Notes: a model not told the origin generated them from the letters alone. 64,000 nucleotides of DNA from Molossus alvarezi (GCA_037176705.1 CM073896.1:24130708-24194707); one strand, 5' to 3'. Shown: positions 49,926-61,945, numbered from the stretch's first letter. A program made the numbers and translations.

Positions 49926-51440
49926 TGGCTATTTAGAAATCTTGCTTGCATTGAAGTTTTCACTCTTTGTTATTCACCATGTGGTTGCTTCAGTGTAAAA
50001 ATTAGAAAAATGAGAAAAATTTAGAGGTATACAGCAGAGTTTCACCCAATTGAAAATTTATTTCTATCCCAATCAAGAAGTCCTGATTAATTTTGGTAAT
50101 AAATGGTATAAGGAGGAATACTACTTCTTTTGGCAATTATTTCAAAAGATTGTAATATGAGTTATAAACAGTGGTTTACAAGTAGGAAAACCTGATCCCC
50201 ATCTCACCTCCATTCCTTACCTTCCAAATACAATGAAATCTGCTCTTCAGTTACATTACAATGTGTGGAGCTTCCAAGTAGCAAACCTGGTAGGGTAGGC
50301 TTTTAGCCCAAGGATGTTGCCTTTTTTGTAAACATTTTTATAGCTTCTTTTTTGGAATTGTCTTTAGAGACAGTTCACCAGACACACAGGAAAACATGGC
50401 TCATTATTTTAAGGTCACAAGGTACTTTGCCTGCTCCGTCTTCTTCCCCTCCCCATTGTTTTAATCCACTTGCCTCCATCCCCACTCCTTCCTCTGCTGA
50501 TATTAGTGCCAGAGATCTGTGAGGTTAAGAGGAAGGCCTGGGAAGCCAGAGGGTGCTGGGAAGGGGGCAGGGAGAACTTCATGCAGAGCTCGAGAGGCAG
50601 CAGACTGCAATGTATGTCTGTATGGTTCAGCCTATAGTTAACAATATTTTAACTAACAATATTTGATAATTCACTAAGTGTCAAAATAGGGACTGTTGTA
50701 ATAAAAAGTCCCTATTAAGAAGTGTCTAAACTTCATTGATCTTATATTCACTCCCAAAGTAAATTATTATTTTAAATAAACAGGGGTCCTTAGTCAGACA
50801 GATTTTTCAGTGTACTATTTATTGACAGGGGAAGTGGGTGCATTAAAGGAGAGACTAGGAAAACAAATGCTCCCTTGTACAGATTTTTTTCCAAAGGAGG
50901 TCTCAGTTTAGAGGCTTTCTTAGAATAGCTCCATAATTCAAAGTTGTTGATTTTTTTTAAAACTCTAGTATTAAAGTTAACTATTTAGGTGCATGTATAA
51001 ATGCAGAAATATCATTATAATGGCATTATATAAAGTATTTACACCACATAATATACTCTGCAAAATGTTTTTGAATAGTGGAGTTGTTAAATGTCCAAGC
51101 ACAATTTACAAACCCTCTGATACTTTCCATTACTGAAGCTGCCAAGGATCTGGCCAGATTCGTTCAGAAGTCCCCTTCAGAAGAAAATATCTAAAACATT
51201 CGTAACTACTGCATCTATTTTTCTCTTCAGTATACCCATTAAGATTATGCTTCAATGAAATATGTGTGTGACTTCAGAGTAATCAAAGGAAATGCAAAAA
51301 GTTTTCCTTTAGATTATCATCTCACATAAGAAAGGTTTTTGTGTTTTTTTTCTCCTTATGAGACAGGCTTCCTCTATTTAATAAGAAAGCCATTTATTTG
51401 GCTTCCTCTGGTGGCAATAATTGGAATAAAACATTTTAAG
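49926..51440. other. Gene-free stretch
   Basis: Nothing recognisable. Confidence 0.5.
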
Positions 51441-51670
51441 TTCTAAATCCATACTGTCCAGTTTGTAGCTACTACCCACATGTTGCTATTGAGCACTTGA
51501 AATGTGACTAGTCTGAATTGAGCCTTGCTGTAAGTGCAAAATACACATCCATCTCAAAGAGTTAGAATGAAAAATATAAAATAGCTCCATGATTTTTATG
51601 TTAATTATGTGTTGAAATAATATTTTGGATATACTAAGTTAAATCAAGTTTATTAAAACTAATTTCACCT

Positions 51671-53538
51671 GGACAAGTCAAAATTACAACTAAATGACAG
51701 AACCACCACCCTCAAGAACCACCTGAAGACCACTGAACAGAACTCCTATAACTACGGATATAAAGAAGCCACATGGAGACTGGTAGGAGGGGCAAAGATG
51801 CAAACGGGCTGGTCCCACACCCATGTGTGGTGGTTAAAAATTGGTAGGGATATCTCGGCTGCAGAAGTCCCCCCCAGAGGAGCAAGGAGTCCTAGCCCCA
51901 CACTCGGCCACCAAGCCCAAGGTTCCAGTGCTAGGGAGAGAAGTCCCCATAACGTCTGGCTGTGAAAACCAGCAGAGATCATGGCTGAGTGGGCTGGAGG
52001 GCTTCTGGGGTCCCAAGCATTCCTCATAAAGGGCCTGCATGGACCAACTCACACACGGGCTCTGGGCTCCAGGGCTGGGCAGCAGCTCAAAACGCACCAG
52101 GGACATATGGGGAGGAACTGAACTATCTGAATTCAGGGTGAGGGCTGGAGGGGAAGCTCTCTCTGCCATCCTCGTCCTTTGCTGAGCCCATCCCCAAGCC
52201 AGTTGGCAGGCACAGGTGGGCGCCAATTCTGAGTCTCCTTCAAGCTCACCACTCTGTGAGAAACTGACCCACCCAGCTCACGCAGAGGCCCAAACCTATT
52301 TCACCAATTATTATTCACATGCGGTGGCCTCTGCCCTTGCTGTGGATTGCCCTAAAATCTCTGAAAGGTCCACCAATCCCAAACAGGCAGTGGCTGCCTT
52401 AGTGTGTCCTGTACCTCTAAGTGGCCCCCAGCCCTGTCCTAGTGGCAGTTGGCCCCGATTCACAGCATAGCCTCTCCCAGGTGCCTCCAAGCACACAGCA
52501 CAGTGGCAACCTTCCGCAGATCATGTCATAGCTACTACCTGGCTCCAGAACCAATATGCCCAGTGACTGGCTTCAGACCACACCAGAGTGCCATCCAGTC
52601 AGCTCTGTAGACGACACACTCAAAGAGCAGACACAGAAGGCACCAGAGCCCTACTAAAGTGAATCTTGCTCTTTGGGGTCAGCTCCTTGCACAACAGCTT
52701 GTCCACTATAGTCAGTCCTCACAGCCAGTCAGCCTGAGGGTCAATCCCACCACTGATGTGCCAAGAGCAATCAAGGCTCACACAAGGGTCACACACCCAC
52801 ACAAGGGTCACCCTGGAGCACCTGGCTCAAGTGACCAGGGACTCAGAACCACTGGGCCCCACAGGATACCTACTACATAAAGCCACCCTGCCAAGACTAG
52901 GAGATGTATTAAAATCTACCAAATATATAAAAATAAATACAGGGAGGCAGCTAAAATGAGGATATAAAGAAACATGTTCCAAATGAAAGAACAGTACACA
53001 ACTCCAGAAAAAGAACTAAACAAAATGGAGGCAAGCAATCTACTGTCTACAGAGTTCAAAACACTGGTTATAAGGATGCTTGATGGACTTAGGGGGCAAC
53101 AAGTAGATGAACTCAGTGAGAACTTCAACAAAGAGACAGGATACATTAAAATAAGGAAAAAGAAACCATAAAAAAAGAGATCCAGTCCGAAATGAAGAAT
53201 ACAATACCTGAAATAAAGCATACAGTAGAAGGAATCAACTGTAGATTAGATTATAGATACAAGAGAACAAACTGATGATTAGCAGATGGAGAGGGGGTTG
53301 AGGGGGGCTGGGTGAAAAAGGTGACGGGATTAAGAAGTACAAATTGGCAGTTACGGAACAGTCATGCAGATATAAAATACAGCATAGGGATTATAGTCAA
53401 TAATATTGTAACAACTATATATGGTGTCAGTGGGTACAAGACTTACCAGGGAAATCACTTCATAAGTTACTATAAATGTCTAACCAGTATGCTTTGCACC
53501 TGAAATGTAATATTGAATATCAACTGTAATTGGAAAAC
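51671..53538 (+). mobile_element. 5'-complete, internally deleted ancient L1 (half-L1-like)
   Basis: Starts in an L1 5' UTR (ggacaagtcaaaattacaac; then ggagatcccc-type GC-rich blocks to about 52950), runs into the beginning of ORF1 (52974) and then jumps at about 53255 to an L1 3' UTR (agcagatggagaggggg, tcaataatattgtaacaact, tattgaatatcaactgtaat). No ORF2 is present. Duplications ctaatttcacct (51659-51670) and ctaattgtacct (53539-53550) bound the unit, so it inserted as a unit about 1.87 kb long or lost its middle later. Confidence 0.8.
52974..53255 (+). pseudogene. L1 ORF1 N-terminal remnant
   Basis: The open frame 52974-53171 reads KEQYTTPEKELNKMEASNLL and then EFKTLVIRMLDGLRG, the N-terminal region of the L1 ORF1 RNA-binding protein just before its coiled coil. 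It then breaks (stop at 53169-53171), although related sequence (ccgaaatgaagaatacaata, gtagaaggaatcaactgtag) continues to about 53250. The RNA-recognition and C-terminal domains are missing. Confidence 0.75.
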
Positions 53539-53642
53539 CTAATTGTACCTCTTTTTACTTTTTTTAAGTTGGTACTAGAAATTTTTAAATTTACATATTT
53601 GGCTCACATTATATATTTCTACTAGACAGCACCATTCTAAAT

Positions 53643-54160
53643 GACCAGAGCATTATTTCCTTCAATGGGATCAGAGCGGTTCAGCCCTTGGGGACACTTT
53701 TGAATTATAGACATCACAATATATTTATGCGTTAAAATAATCTTGAGCTGAAAATATTTTAAAGCATCATCTTTTTAGTCACTAGCTCTCTCTGAAAGAT
53801 AGGTATGTGCTGTTTTCCAAATGCAGCGCCGCCGTGTGAAATGACTGACGTGCACACACGGGGCCGGTGCTCGAGTCTGTGCCCAGATCGTCACGAGGCC
53901 TTCACTGTTACTTTTCTTCATGTACTTCCTATTTCATTTTTAAAATCCTTCCGAGAAATAACCCAAATATTGACCCTAGGAAAAAAATGGTCCCTCATCC
54001 ACAGTAAAAGAGATTAAATCAATTGCTGAAACTGTCAAAAATATAATAGACAAGCTATCAGAATTCTCATAAATTCCAATACTTCACAAAAATGAATCAC
54101 TGTGAATTATATTTATAGAAGGCAGGTTTTGTACTTGTTGTTCCCCCCAAAGTATAATTA
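53643..54160. other. Gene-free stretch
   Basis: Nothing recognisable. Confidence 0.5.
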
Positions 54161-54184
54161 CCTGTCTGTCTGTCTGTTTGTCTA

Positions 54185-54233
<49 letters not shown>

Positions 54234-54290
54234 CTCTCTCTCTCTATCTCTCTATCTCTCTATCTATCCATCCATCTCTATATATCTATC

Positions 54291-54339
<49 letters not shown>

Positions 54340-54345
54340 ATCTAT
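54161..54345. repeat. Compound tetranucleotide microsatellite
   Basis: (TGTC)n at about 54162-54178, (TATC)n at 54184-54231, a CT-rich bridge with CTAT units to about 54290, and (TATC)n again at 54291-54338. All six frames are simple periodic peptides, so the reading frames there are not genes. Confidence 0.97.
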
Positions 54346-54444
54346 CTAGACATTCCCAGAGGAATAGAAACCTAGCCTGTCTTTCTTAAACTTCAAAATG
54401 GACCCCTTGTATTATAATAGTGGTACAAGGCAAGAATGGTTTTA

Positions 54445-54651
54445 TTTATTTATTTTTTCCTTTATTGATTTTAGAGAGAGAGGAAGTGAGAGGGAGAGAG
54501 AGATAGAAACATTGATGAGAGAGAACATCGACTGGACACCTCCTGCAGGCCCCCCACTGGGGATTGGACCCACAACCTGGGCATGTGCTAGGAATCAAAT
54601 CAGCGACCTCTTGGTGCATGATGCTCAACCACTGAGCCACACCGGCCAGGC
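54445..54651 (-). mobile_element. Ves-type SINE, antisense
   Basis: The reverse complement starts ggcctggccggtgtggctca. Duplications caagaatggtttta (54431-54444) and caagaacggtttta (54652-54665), with one mismatch. No terminal hairpin. Confidence 0.94.
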
Positions 54652-54963
54652 CAAGAACGGTTTTAGACATTTCTGCTCAGCAGAGTCCAAGAGATGTCCA
54701 AAGGGCTCTTGAGTGACAACTATATCCCACAAGTCCCATGCCTGCTCCTTAAAAAAAAATTAGTAATGTTATGGAGTTTTCCATATTAACCAAAGACTTT
54801 TTATCTAGATTTATATATGGTTTCCTTAAATTTTAAGCATTCTATTTTTAAATTTTATAATTAAAAAATTTATAATTCACATATAAATTTCATTTAAAGC
54901 AGACAAGTATGTTTTTAAAATATTCAGAGTTGTGCAAACATCAATTTGAAAATATATATTTTT

Positions 54964-55195
54964 TATCCTCACCTGAAAACACTTTTCCATTTTTTGTTCA
55001 GATAGAGTGGGAGTGAGAGAGAGAGAGAGAGAAACATCGACGTGAGAGAGACACATCGAGTGTTTGCCACCCACACAACCCAACCAGGGCCAGGGACAAA
55101 CTGCAACCGAGGTACATGCCCTTAGCGGGAACCGAACCCGGGTCTCTCTGGACTGCAGGCTGATGCTCTAACTGCTGAGCCAAACCTGCCAGGGC
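54964..55195 (-). mobile_element. Ves-type SINE, antisense
   Basis: The reverse complement starts gccctggcaggtttggctca and ends with a decayed terminal hairpin (plus strand tcctcacctgaaaa). Duplications gaaaatatatattttt (about 54948-54963) and gaaaatattttt (about 55197-55208), imperfect. Confidence 0.9.
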
Positions 55196-55495
55196 AGAAA
55201 ATATTTTTATCATACCAAAATAAACACTCTGCCTTTAGTTATCACCCACTTTATTTTCCCTTCTCATCCCTAGGCAACCACTGATCAACTTTCTGTCTCT
55301 ATGGATTTGTCCAGTCTGTATACTCAAATAAATATTACAATATGTGGCCTTTGTGACTAGTTTCTTTCATTCAGTTCAGCATGTTATCAAGGCTCATCCC
55401 TGCTGTAGCATATAGTATTTCACTCCTTTTTATGGTGGAATAATTTTCCACTGTATATACAGGGGTGGGCAAAAGTAGGTTTATAGTTGTGAGTA

Positions 55496-55583
55496 CAGTC
55501 GGCCCTCGTTTATCGTGGTTAATCAGTTCCAGACTCTACTGCAATAAATGAATTTCCACGAAGTAGGATTCTTTATTTATATA
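55496..55583 (+). mobile_element. Pogo/Tigger-like left end inside the MITE
   Basis: Begins after TA (55494-55495) with cagtcggccctcgtttatcg and continues with internal sequence (tttccacgaagtaggattc). Its own right end is not seen before the next element starts at 55584. Confidence 0.65.
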
Positions 55584-55689
55584 CAGTCGTCCCTTGCCAC
55601 TTCATGCTTCGACTTTTGCGGCTTCACTCTAAAAACTGCAATAGATTAAAGCTGCAAAAGTCGAAGTGCGAAGTGGCGAGGGATGACCG
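55584..55689. mobile_element. 106-bp foldback MITE (pogo-like)
   Basis: Left arm from cagtcgtcccttgccacttc and right arm ending gtggcgagggatgaccg are inverted repeats of about 45 bp each with a short loop. TA duplications at 55582-55583 and 55690-55691. No coding capacity. Confidence 0.85.
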
Positions 55690-56030
55690 TACATGCAACA
55701 GTTTATTCTTGTATTATTATTTATTAATTACTGTATTATTTTCCATATGAACAACTGTAGACCTACTTTTGTCCATCCCTTGGTATACTACCTGTTATTT
55801 TTCCATTTATCAGTTGATGGACATTTAGGTTGTTTCCAGTTTTAGACTATTATGAGTAATGTTGCTATGAACATTTGTGTGCAAGTTGTTGCATGAATAT
55901 GTTTCCAACTCCCTCAGGTACATACCTACAAGTGGAATTGTTAGGACATATAGTAACTCTATGTTTAACTTTTTAAGAAACCTTCACACTACTTTCCAAA
56001 GAAGTTCCCATGCCTTTTCAAATTGGTTTA

Positions 56031-57214
56031 GTCTATTCCACCAAAACTAATTCAATTCAATAAGCATTCACTGTGAGCTTATGTGCCAAATAATCTGCTT
56101 GGCAGAGAGGACACAGATGAGTAACATATTATCCCTCTGTTCAACATCCCATGGGCTGGAGAAAGACCTATAGTGCAGTAGAAAGAAGTGAGTGTTGAGT
56201 AATTCCTACAGCCTGGTACCTGCCTTAAAGAGGAAGAAAAAAACCCCTGTGGCCAAGTACTACTGGATGAGGATAAGATGCTCAAAGGACCCTAGTACTT
56301 TCCAATTACACAACTAGCATTCAGGACACACTTAGTAATGGGGTTCTGTTGTTTTTATTGCTGCTATCGTGGCTTTTTATACCTTTAGATGAGGCTTGTA
56401 CTAAACTTGTGTTATTAGCAGTTATTGAAAATTACCTAAATCTACTGACACTTCAGATGCCAATGGGAAATAAGTAGTCTTGATCCAATTTTCATTAGAT
56501 GTGGTTATCTCAGCCACAGAAATCTATCGCAGTATGCAATTAGCACATAGATATCTTTGAGATGATTCCAAGAGCCAAGGGGAAAGAATTTAATTTGGCA
56601 AGCTAAATTCCCTAAGCCTCTTGTAGAAGTAGAAAAGAAGAGATGCCCAGGGAAAAAAGGAAGAGTGGACAAAAATGTAGAAAAATTAAGTGAAAAAGAT
56701 GTCATGCAAAGGGAGAGTTTCAAGGAGGGAGTGGTTAATGTTAAACCCTACACAGAATTTGTACTGGAATGAAACCAAAAAAGAGTCCACTAATCTTTGT
56801 AATTAAGATATTACTGGACATATTAACTAAAGCAATTTCAGTGGAGTAGAGGGAACAGTATTTGGAAAAGACTGGACGGTAAAGTAGGCTAGTCTTTTAA
56901 GAACACTGAACGTCAAAGTTACAAGAGAAAGATAATGTGTTTCTGTATTGAGAGGATGAAGTCAATGGAGGGAAGGCTAAAGCCATAGGAGAAAGGGGAT
57001 GAAAGACTGAGGATGAAGGAAGATTCTTAAGGAATCTGGAATGGATCTGATAAACACCAGTGGAAGAGTTTGCTGTGGACAGAGAGAGGGACTTAGAAAA
57101 ATATGCTACTAAGGCCTATGCTTCTGAGATGGGACAATTATGTTTATGAGAGGGAAGAGGAGGCACCGATGCAGAATTTTGTGTGCAGGTAACCATAATG
57201 GGAACATGTTAAAG
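56031..57214. other. Gene-free stretch
   Basis: Nothing recognisable. 56050-56110 is weakly MIR- or L2-like. Confidence 0.5.
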
Positions 57215-57410
57215 AAATATAGTAACTACTACTTTATCTAGCACTTTATACATTAAAGCTCTTTCACACACATTAGATGCACCTGAGTCTCACAGTAACC
57301 ATGGAAATAGGTTCAGGGAGACTGAATTGCCCACATCCTTCAGCTAGTGACCTGAATAAAAGCTTCTTCCAAGTCCAAGTCCCATGCTCTTTCAGTTATG
57401 TTGCATTCCT
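57215..57410 (+). mobile_element. MIR fossil
   Basis: ctagcactttatacattaaa, tctcacagtaaccatggaaa, ccttcagctagtgacctgaa. Confidence 0.65.
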
Positions 57411-58467
57411 TAATAATATGTACGAGCAGAGGAGTAAGGTGGTGAAGAAAAGATCCATGGGAAATGTGTGACTAGCTGGGATAATATGAAGGGATGTATT
57501 TCCTTTCAGGAAGTGAGGGAAATCTTTGCAGAGATTAAATTTATGTAGCTGCTTCAGTGAAGAAAGGTTAAAGAAATGTCTAATCACATTTGGGTGGTGG
57601 ATGCTTGTATAATGATGGATGTAATTGATATAAAGTCAGATTATTAGAAGACAGGACATAGGGTCTGATCCATGTGGTAATCGGAATCACAGGAATTTTT
57701 TCTTACTGGGGTGCATTGTGTTAGTGCCAAATTTCCTATTATTTCCAAAATGAACTTTGAATGTTTATTTAATGGGGGAAACTTTTATTTATTTTTTGCA
57801 GAGATGGGAGCACCTTAGAGATAATATAGTGGTGAGTGGTTTTCTAAGAATGGCTTGTTTATATCTTATTACCTGACACCCTTTTCAAGTAGTTGTTGCT
57901 CAAAGTTTCTTATAGATGCATCATATGATTGAACTGGCGATCTCATGTGCCGTAGGAGAAGGAAACAAGACAAATGAACGTTTACAGCTTCACCAGACCC
58001 GCTTCTCTGACTGACATTTCTGGCAGGAAAAGGAACTGAGCTTCAAGGGGAGAGGTCCCGAGGAGGGCAGGGCCAACCGGTAATAAATGTCCATTTGGCC
58101 TTCTGATAACCACCATGAGCAAGGGATGAGAGTCTATGTGACATTATTAAGACAAGAGCCCCAGCACACTGCAGGGATGCAGGCCTCATCCATCCATCTA
58201 CTGTTTGGCACTTTTGTTATTTCCTCCCAAGGGATGCTTGCTTTTCTCTGTAGGCTACATGGGAAGTTAGAGAAGCTGGAGAAGCAATTTTCTTTTCCTC
58301 TCCTTCTAAACTATTTCCCCTAATCCTGAGACAAGGTCCCTGCTTTGTCCTTGGCAGGGGGGATGGGGTGGGGCTGGTCAACCTCTATGGCAGTCTTCCC
58401 CTGCTCCAGTAAACTAAGGGAAAGTTCATTTTAACAAGAAGCTAATTAAAAATTGAGGAAGGCTTTA
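57411..58467. other. Gene-free stretch
   Basis: Nothing recognisable. Confidence 0.5.
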
Positions 58468-58483
58468 AAAAATGAACTAGAGT

Positions 58484-58708
58484 CCAGCTGGTATGGCTCA
58501 GTAGTTGAGCATAAACCCAGGCAGCAAGAGGTCGCTGGCTCAATTCCCAGTCGGAACACAAGCCCAGGTTGTGGGCCCAATCCCCATTAGGGGGCATGCA
58601 GGAGGCAGCCAATCAATGTTCTTTCTCATTGATGTTTCTCTCTCTCTCTCTCCCCCCCCCGTCACTTCCTCCCTCTCTCTAAAATTACTAAAGAAAAAAA
58701 AAATTTTT
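58484..58708 (+). mobile_element. Ves-type SINE, sense
   Basis: Head cagctggtatggctcagtag, B-box-like ggctcaattcccagtcgg, middle gggggcatgcaggaggcagc, CT tract and A-rich tail. Duplications aaatgaactagagt (58470-58483) and taataaactagagt (58710-58723), imperfect. Confidence 0.92.
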
Positions 58709-58723
58709 TTAATAAACTAGAGT

Positions 58724-59435
58724 TTTCTTTGATAAATTTCAGATTTTGCTTATGGACTGAATCAAATATTTTCACCTTCATGTCAGTCTGGACTTCCTCT
58801 AATAGTGTGAGTCTATCTGTTGAAAATAACACAGAAAATGAGATATTTCAGTTTGGTTAGTAGTAGTTCTTCCTTGATCCTATGCAAAATATAATTTTAA
58901 GTCTGCCTTTATTCCATGGTATTACTACGTTGTTATTATCGTAAGAATACTGTTTTATATAAAGATTTTGCAATAAAACAGAAGTTAATTTTGAAAATGT
59001 CATTTTAGTTTTTATATTTCTCTTGCGAAAGGCTTATCTACTTTATCTAAGCCTCTTTTAGGCAGAAGACCACCTGAATTCTTCTGACTCATGCTTCCTT
59101 CCAAACTCTCTTGTATACTGGACTTCCAGTGGGTGTTATTGTTCCTCCTATGACACAGCTTCTCCTTATGTGTAATCATTCTGACTCCTGGGAGGACACA
59201 AATAATGACCACACAGGTCGACCTTGGTTATTGAGCAGGTGATTTGTATCTGGGTTACTCCTGTTCTGTCAGGTTTGCAGACCAGCAGTTCATTACAGAA
59301 TATTACAAGATACTGAGGCAATAGGTATAATCTAATATATTCTAAAAATAAGCAGTAAGCTTTTATTAAAGTCGTAATAAATATTTAAGAAATATAATTT
59401 TTAAAAATTGGATTTGTTTCACTTTTTCTTTTTTT
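58724..59435. other. Gene-free stretch
   Basis: Nothing recognisable. Confidence 0.5.
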
Positions 59436-59630
59436 AATCCTCACCCGAGGATATTTTTTAAATTGACTTGGGAGAGAGAGAGAGAGAGAGAAACATCGAT
59501 AAGCTGTCTCCTGTGCGCGCCCTGACCAGGGACCAAACCCACAACCCAGGCATGTTCCCCAACTGGAAATCAAACCCAAAGTATTTTTGGTGTATAGGAT
59601 GACACTCCAAATGAGCCACCCAGTTGGGGC
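59436..59630 (-). mobile_element. Ves-type SINE, antisense
   Basis: The plus strand begins with the intact terminal hairpin tcctcacccgagga, then a GA tract, and ends gagccacccagttggggc. Duplication not clear. Confidence 0.88.
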
Positions 59631-59739
59631 ACATTCTCCATATTCTTAATTAAAACACAATGATATTTCTAATTATAGTAATAAAGGCAATTTGGTTTAT
59701 TTTTTAAAAAATTAAACCAAATGCGGTGGCAGTGCATTG

Positions 59740-60240
59740 CCACCCTGGGAAATGCCAGTGCTGGTGCGCGTTCAGGGAAACGAGCACTCTTGCACACTGC
59801 TAGTCAGGCCGCCTTTCTGAGAGCCCTTTGTGTCAAAAGCTTTGGATTCTGTCTATTCTTTGACCCATTTCTATGAGTTAAATACTATTCATTTTACAGA
59901 TAAAGAAACTGAAATTCAGGGAGATTAAGTAAATTCCCAAGGTCATACAACAAGTTAGTAGTGAAGCTGTAATTCAAATTCAGTAACTTTATTGAAACCT
60001 TATACTTAACCCCTATACCACAAACTTCATTTAATAATACTGGTTTGTTTTTAGAAAATATTCCTATAATAGAATAATATGCAGCAATTGAACATGTTGT
60101 AGAAGAATATACAATGACATGGGCAAATATTTGCAAAATTACAAATAGTAAAAGTAAGTTTAAGAACGTGATCTTAATTTTATTAGATATACAAAAGCAT
60201 ATATGTAAAATAATGAGGTATATAGATGCACATCTAAAGA
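59740..60240 (+). mobile_element. Ancient L1 3' end, sense, split by MIR
   Basis: cagggaaacgagcactcttg, attctttgacccatttc, then after the MIR agaataatatgcagcaattg, acaatgacatgggcaaatat. Diverged L1M-type. Confidence 0.6.
59868..60030 (+). mobile_element. MIR fossil
   Basis: ttcattttacagataaagaa, ttcccaaggtcatacaacaa, ttaacccctataccacaaac. Confidence 0.8.
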
Positions 60241-60253
60241 GACTGGTGAGGTC

Positions 60254-61945
60254 ATGAGCCAGTTACTTTCTTCATTTTGTTTATCTGTCTTTCCTAAATT
60301 TCCTACTTATGCATCAAAAAAGTGTCATTTTACGGCATTCTTGTACATCAATGATGAACTAACAGAAAGAGAAACTGAAAAAACAATCCCATTTACCATC
60401 GCTCCAAAAAAATTACGATACCTAGGAATAAACTTAACCAAAGAAGTAAAGGACCTATTTGCAGAAAACTACAGGTCATTGAAAAAAGAAATAGAGGAAG
60501 ATATAAAAAAGTGGAAGCACATACCCTGTTCATGGATTGGAAGAATTAACATAATTAAAATGTCCATACTACCCAAAGCAATCTATAGATTCAATGCAAT
60601 CCCCATCAAAGTACCAACGACATATTTCATAGAACTAGAACAAATACTTCAAAAGTTCATATGGAACCAAAAAAGACCCCGAATAGCCACAGCAATCTTG
60701 AAAAAGAAGAACAAAGTAGGTGGGATCACAATACCAGATTTCAGGTTATACTACAAAGCGACTGTAACCAAAACAGCCTGGTACTGGCACAAGAACAGGC
60801 ATATAGACCAGTGGAACAGAACTGAAAACCCAGAAATGGACCCAAGGCAATACGCTCAATTAATATTTGACAAAGGTGGCAAGAGCATACAGTGGAGTAA
60901 AGACAGCCTCTTTAATAAATGGTGTTGGGAAAATTGGACAGCTACATGCAAAAAAATGAAACTAGACCATCAACTTACACCATACACAAAAATAAACTCA
61001 AAATGGATAAAAGACTTAAATGTGACCCGTGAATCCATAAAAATTCTAGAAGAAAATGTAGGCAACAAAATTTCGGACATCATACGGAGCAGAATTTTCA
61101 CTGATACATCACCTAAGGCAACAGAAATAAAGGAGAAAATGAACACATGGGACTACATCAAACTAAAAAGCTTCTGCACAGCAAAAGAAACAATCATCAA
61201 AATGGAAAGGCAACCCACTGTATGGGAGAACATCATTGCCAATGATGTATCAGATAAGGGGTTAATTTCCAGTATATATAGAGTGCTCATACAACTCCAC
61301 AAAAGGAAGACAAAGAACCCAATTAAAAAATGGGCAGAGGAGCTGAATAGACACCTCTCCAAACAGGACATACAAATGGCCAAAAGACATATGAAGAAAT
61401 GCTCAACATCACTAATCATCAGAGAGATGCAAATTAAAACAACAATGAGGTATCACCTCACACCGGTCAGAATGGCCGCCATCAACAAATCATCAAACAA
61501 CAAGTGTTGGCGAGGGTGTGGAGAAAAGGGGACTCTAATACACTGCTGGTGGGAATGCAGACTGGTGCAGCCGCTATGGAAAACAATATGGTGCTACCTC
61601 AAGAAATTAAAAATTGAACTTCCATTTGACCCAGTGATCCCACTGCTGGGAATATACCCTAAGAAGCCTGAAACACCAATCAGGAAGAATATATGTACCC
61701 CCATGTTCATAGCAGCACTATTTACAATAGCTAAGATCTGGAAACAGCCCAAGTGTCCACCAGTAGACGAATGGATAAAAAAGCTGTGGTACATATACAC
61801 AATGGAGTACTATGCAGCGGTAAGAAAGAAAGATCTCTTATCCTTTGAGACGACATGGAGGGACCTGGAAAGTATTATCCTAAGTGAAAGAAGCCAAGCA
61901 GAAAAAGACAAATACCACATGATCTCACTTATATACGGAATATAA
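60254..61945 (+). CDS. Open chimeric frame: flanking DNA plus L1 ORF2 C-terminal part
   Basis: A 563-codon frame. Residues 1-26 come from flanking DNA, residue 27 spans the junction, and 28-563 are L1 ORF2 from just after the reverse transcriptase catalytic palm to the natural end (SLIYGI). It retains [53 protein letters not shown] and the intact C-terminal Cys/His motif [18 protein letters not shown] (about residues 421-438). The endonuclease and catalytic FADD block are missing, so it cannot encode an active reverse transcriptase. The start codon is simply the first ATG in phase in the flank; nothing shows that it is transcribed. Best read as an L1 fossil that has not yet acquired stops. 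Confidence 0.6.
   Translation: MSQLLSSFCLSVFPKFPTYASKKCHFTAFLYINDELTERETEKTIPFTIAPKKLRYLGINLTKEVKDLFAENYRSLKKEIEEDIKKWKHIPCSWIGRINIIKMSILPKAIYRFNAIPIKVPTTYFIELEQILQKFIWNQKRPRIATAILKKKNKVGGITIPDFRLYYKATVTKTAWYWHKNRHIDQWNRTENPEMDPRQYAQLIFDKGGKSIQWSKDSLFNKWCWENWTATCKKMKLDHQLTPYTKINSKWIKDLNVTRESIKILEENVGNKISDIIRSRIFTDTSPKATEIKEKMNTWDYIKLKSFCTAKETIIKMERQPTVWENIIANDVSDKGLISSIYRVLIQLHKRKTKNPIKKWAEELNRHLSKQDIQMAKRHMKKCSTSLIIREMQIKTTMRYHLTPVRMAAINKSSNNKCWRGCGEKGTLIHCWWECRLVQPLWKTIWCYLKKLKIELPFDPVIPLLGIYPKKPETPIRKNICTPMFIAALFTIAKIWKQPKCPPVDEWIKKLWYIYTMEYYAAVRKKDLLSFETTWRDLESIILSERSQAEKDKYHMISLIYGI

Larger units (their letters stand above)
51449..53634 (-). mobile_element. hAT-Charlie-like element split by an L1
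   Basis: Left part 51449-51670 (actgtccag, gttgctattgagcacttgaa, aatattttggatatac) and right part 53551-53634 (ctttttactttttttaagt, ttggctcacattatata, agacagcacca). The ends are imperfect inverted repeats. An 8-bp duplication ttctaaat flanks the whole (51441-51448 and 53635-53642). Without the L1 it is about 300 bp and non-coding. Strand is nominal. Confidence 0.85.
55460..55782. mobile_element. Mariner-type MITE carrying nested insertions
   Basis: Ends caggggtgggcaaaagtagg (left) and acctacttttgtccatccct (right), the same family as 46035-46165. TA lies at 55458-55459 and 55784-55785. The interior is broken at 55496-55689 by pogo-like sequence; outside that, it aligns with the reverse complement of the 46035 copy. 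Confidence 0.88.
54850..56030 (-). mobile_element. Ancient L1, antisense, invaded by SINE and MITEs
   Basis: Plus-strand blocks are the reverse complement of an old L1: ctaggcaaccactgatcaac, caatatgtggcctttgtgac, tttatcagttgatggacatt, gtttccagttttagactatt, acctacaagtggaattgtta. Interrupted at 54964-55195 and 55460-55782. Confidence 0.8.

Noticed and set aside
54102..54389. Frames encoding YLSI repeats
   Set aside because: Pure translation of the TATC microsatellite.
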